From NCBI RefSeq assembly GCF_014651235.1, contig NZ_BMWM01000012.1:1-50475 (forward strand): a stretch of 50,475 nt of DNA, given 5' to 3'. The DNA is from Leuconostoc lactis KCTC 3528 = DSM 20202. Its GTDB lineage: Bacteria > Bacillota > Bacilli > Lactobacillales > Lactobacillaceae. How positions within the stretch are numbered: the first letter of the stretch is position 1; every line of letters starts with the position of its first letter. Below are positions 50,426 to 50,475 of the stretch, piece by piece. Both the position numbers and the translations under genes were made by a program. Under the pieces are notes generated by a model, which saw only the letters and a program-made list of their open reading frames with translations, made no database searches and was not told the DNA's origin.

Positions 50426-50475
50426 CTTGAACGAATTTAGTGACGTAGATTAAGTAAGAAGATCTCGATTGGTGT
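50404..50475. repeat. Right copy of the 72 bp terminal inverted repeat
   Basis: The exact reverse complement of bases 1-72. It starts within the last codons of rex (TATGGCAGATTGCAAG) and runs to the window end. No ORF, promoter or terminator is seen in the 50 bp beyond the rex stop. Confidence 0.9.

Overview
This window looks like chromosomal DNA from a low-to-mid GC lactic acid bacterium of the former Leuconostocaceae, most likely Weissella or a close relative. That placement is an inference from protein character, the tRNA and operon content and the house-keeping gene order; no 16S rRNA gene is present. The sequence has 72 bp perfect inverted repeats at its two ends. It is therefore probably a complete assembly contig that stops on both sides at the same repeated sequence.

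Layout: 0.1-3.3 kb is the nusG / rplKA / rplJL block with L1-type and L10-type leaders. 3.3-10.7 kb is a DNA and RNA maintenance string (16S methyltransferase-like gene, tadA, HD protein, SRP RNA, dnaX, recR, yaaL, tmk, c-di-AMP receptor, holB, rsmI). 10.7-19 kb holds an acyl-ACP thioesterase, galE, tRNA-Lys(CUU), a deoxynucleoside kinase, proC, pepS (minus strand), a GH25-like pseudoenzyme, a Gfo/Idh oxidoreductase and a DEAD-box helicase. 19-24 kb is a CiaRH-like two-component system with a PDZ-less HtrA. It is divergent from two unrecognised membrane-anchored coiled-coil genes, with a CiaR-box-like repeat in between. 24-26.2 kb carries a FucP-type MFS transporter behind a perfect cre site, a VOC protein and a thioredoxin.

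26.2-36.2 kb is a methionine region controlled by a T-box with a Met (ATG) specifier: homoserine acyltransferase, cystathionine gamma-synthase, cystathionine beta-lyase, two MetE-core methyltransferases, a MetQ-like binding protein and luxS. An OppA-like protein with its own promoter and a class-I amidotransferase hydrolase follow. 36.3-40.6 kb has a KimA-like potassium transporter, a 57-residue membrane peptide and the MurT/GatD pair that amidates lipid II. 40.7-50.4 kb has tdk, prfA, prmC, Sua5/TsaC, ptsH, a ptsI gene broken in two by an 8 bp tandem duplication, tsaB, two rimI-like genes, tsaD and rex.

Most notable observations: (i) at tsaD, pepS, tdk, a small membrane ORF, nusG and (weaker) recR, the Shine-Dalgarno is separated from the start codon by a hairpin that ends about 8-11 nt before the start, which suggests a recurring hairpin-spaced ribosome-binding site; (ii) ptsI is split into two overlapping half-genes that match its domain boundary; (iii) both clamp-loader subunits, DnaX and HolB, and also MurT have lost the four-cysteine zinc modules typical of their families; (iv) the CiaRH/HtrA module has two new candidate partner genes; (v) the terminal repeat appears to replace the extreme C-terminus of Rex and the sequence upstream of nusG.
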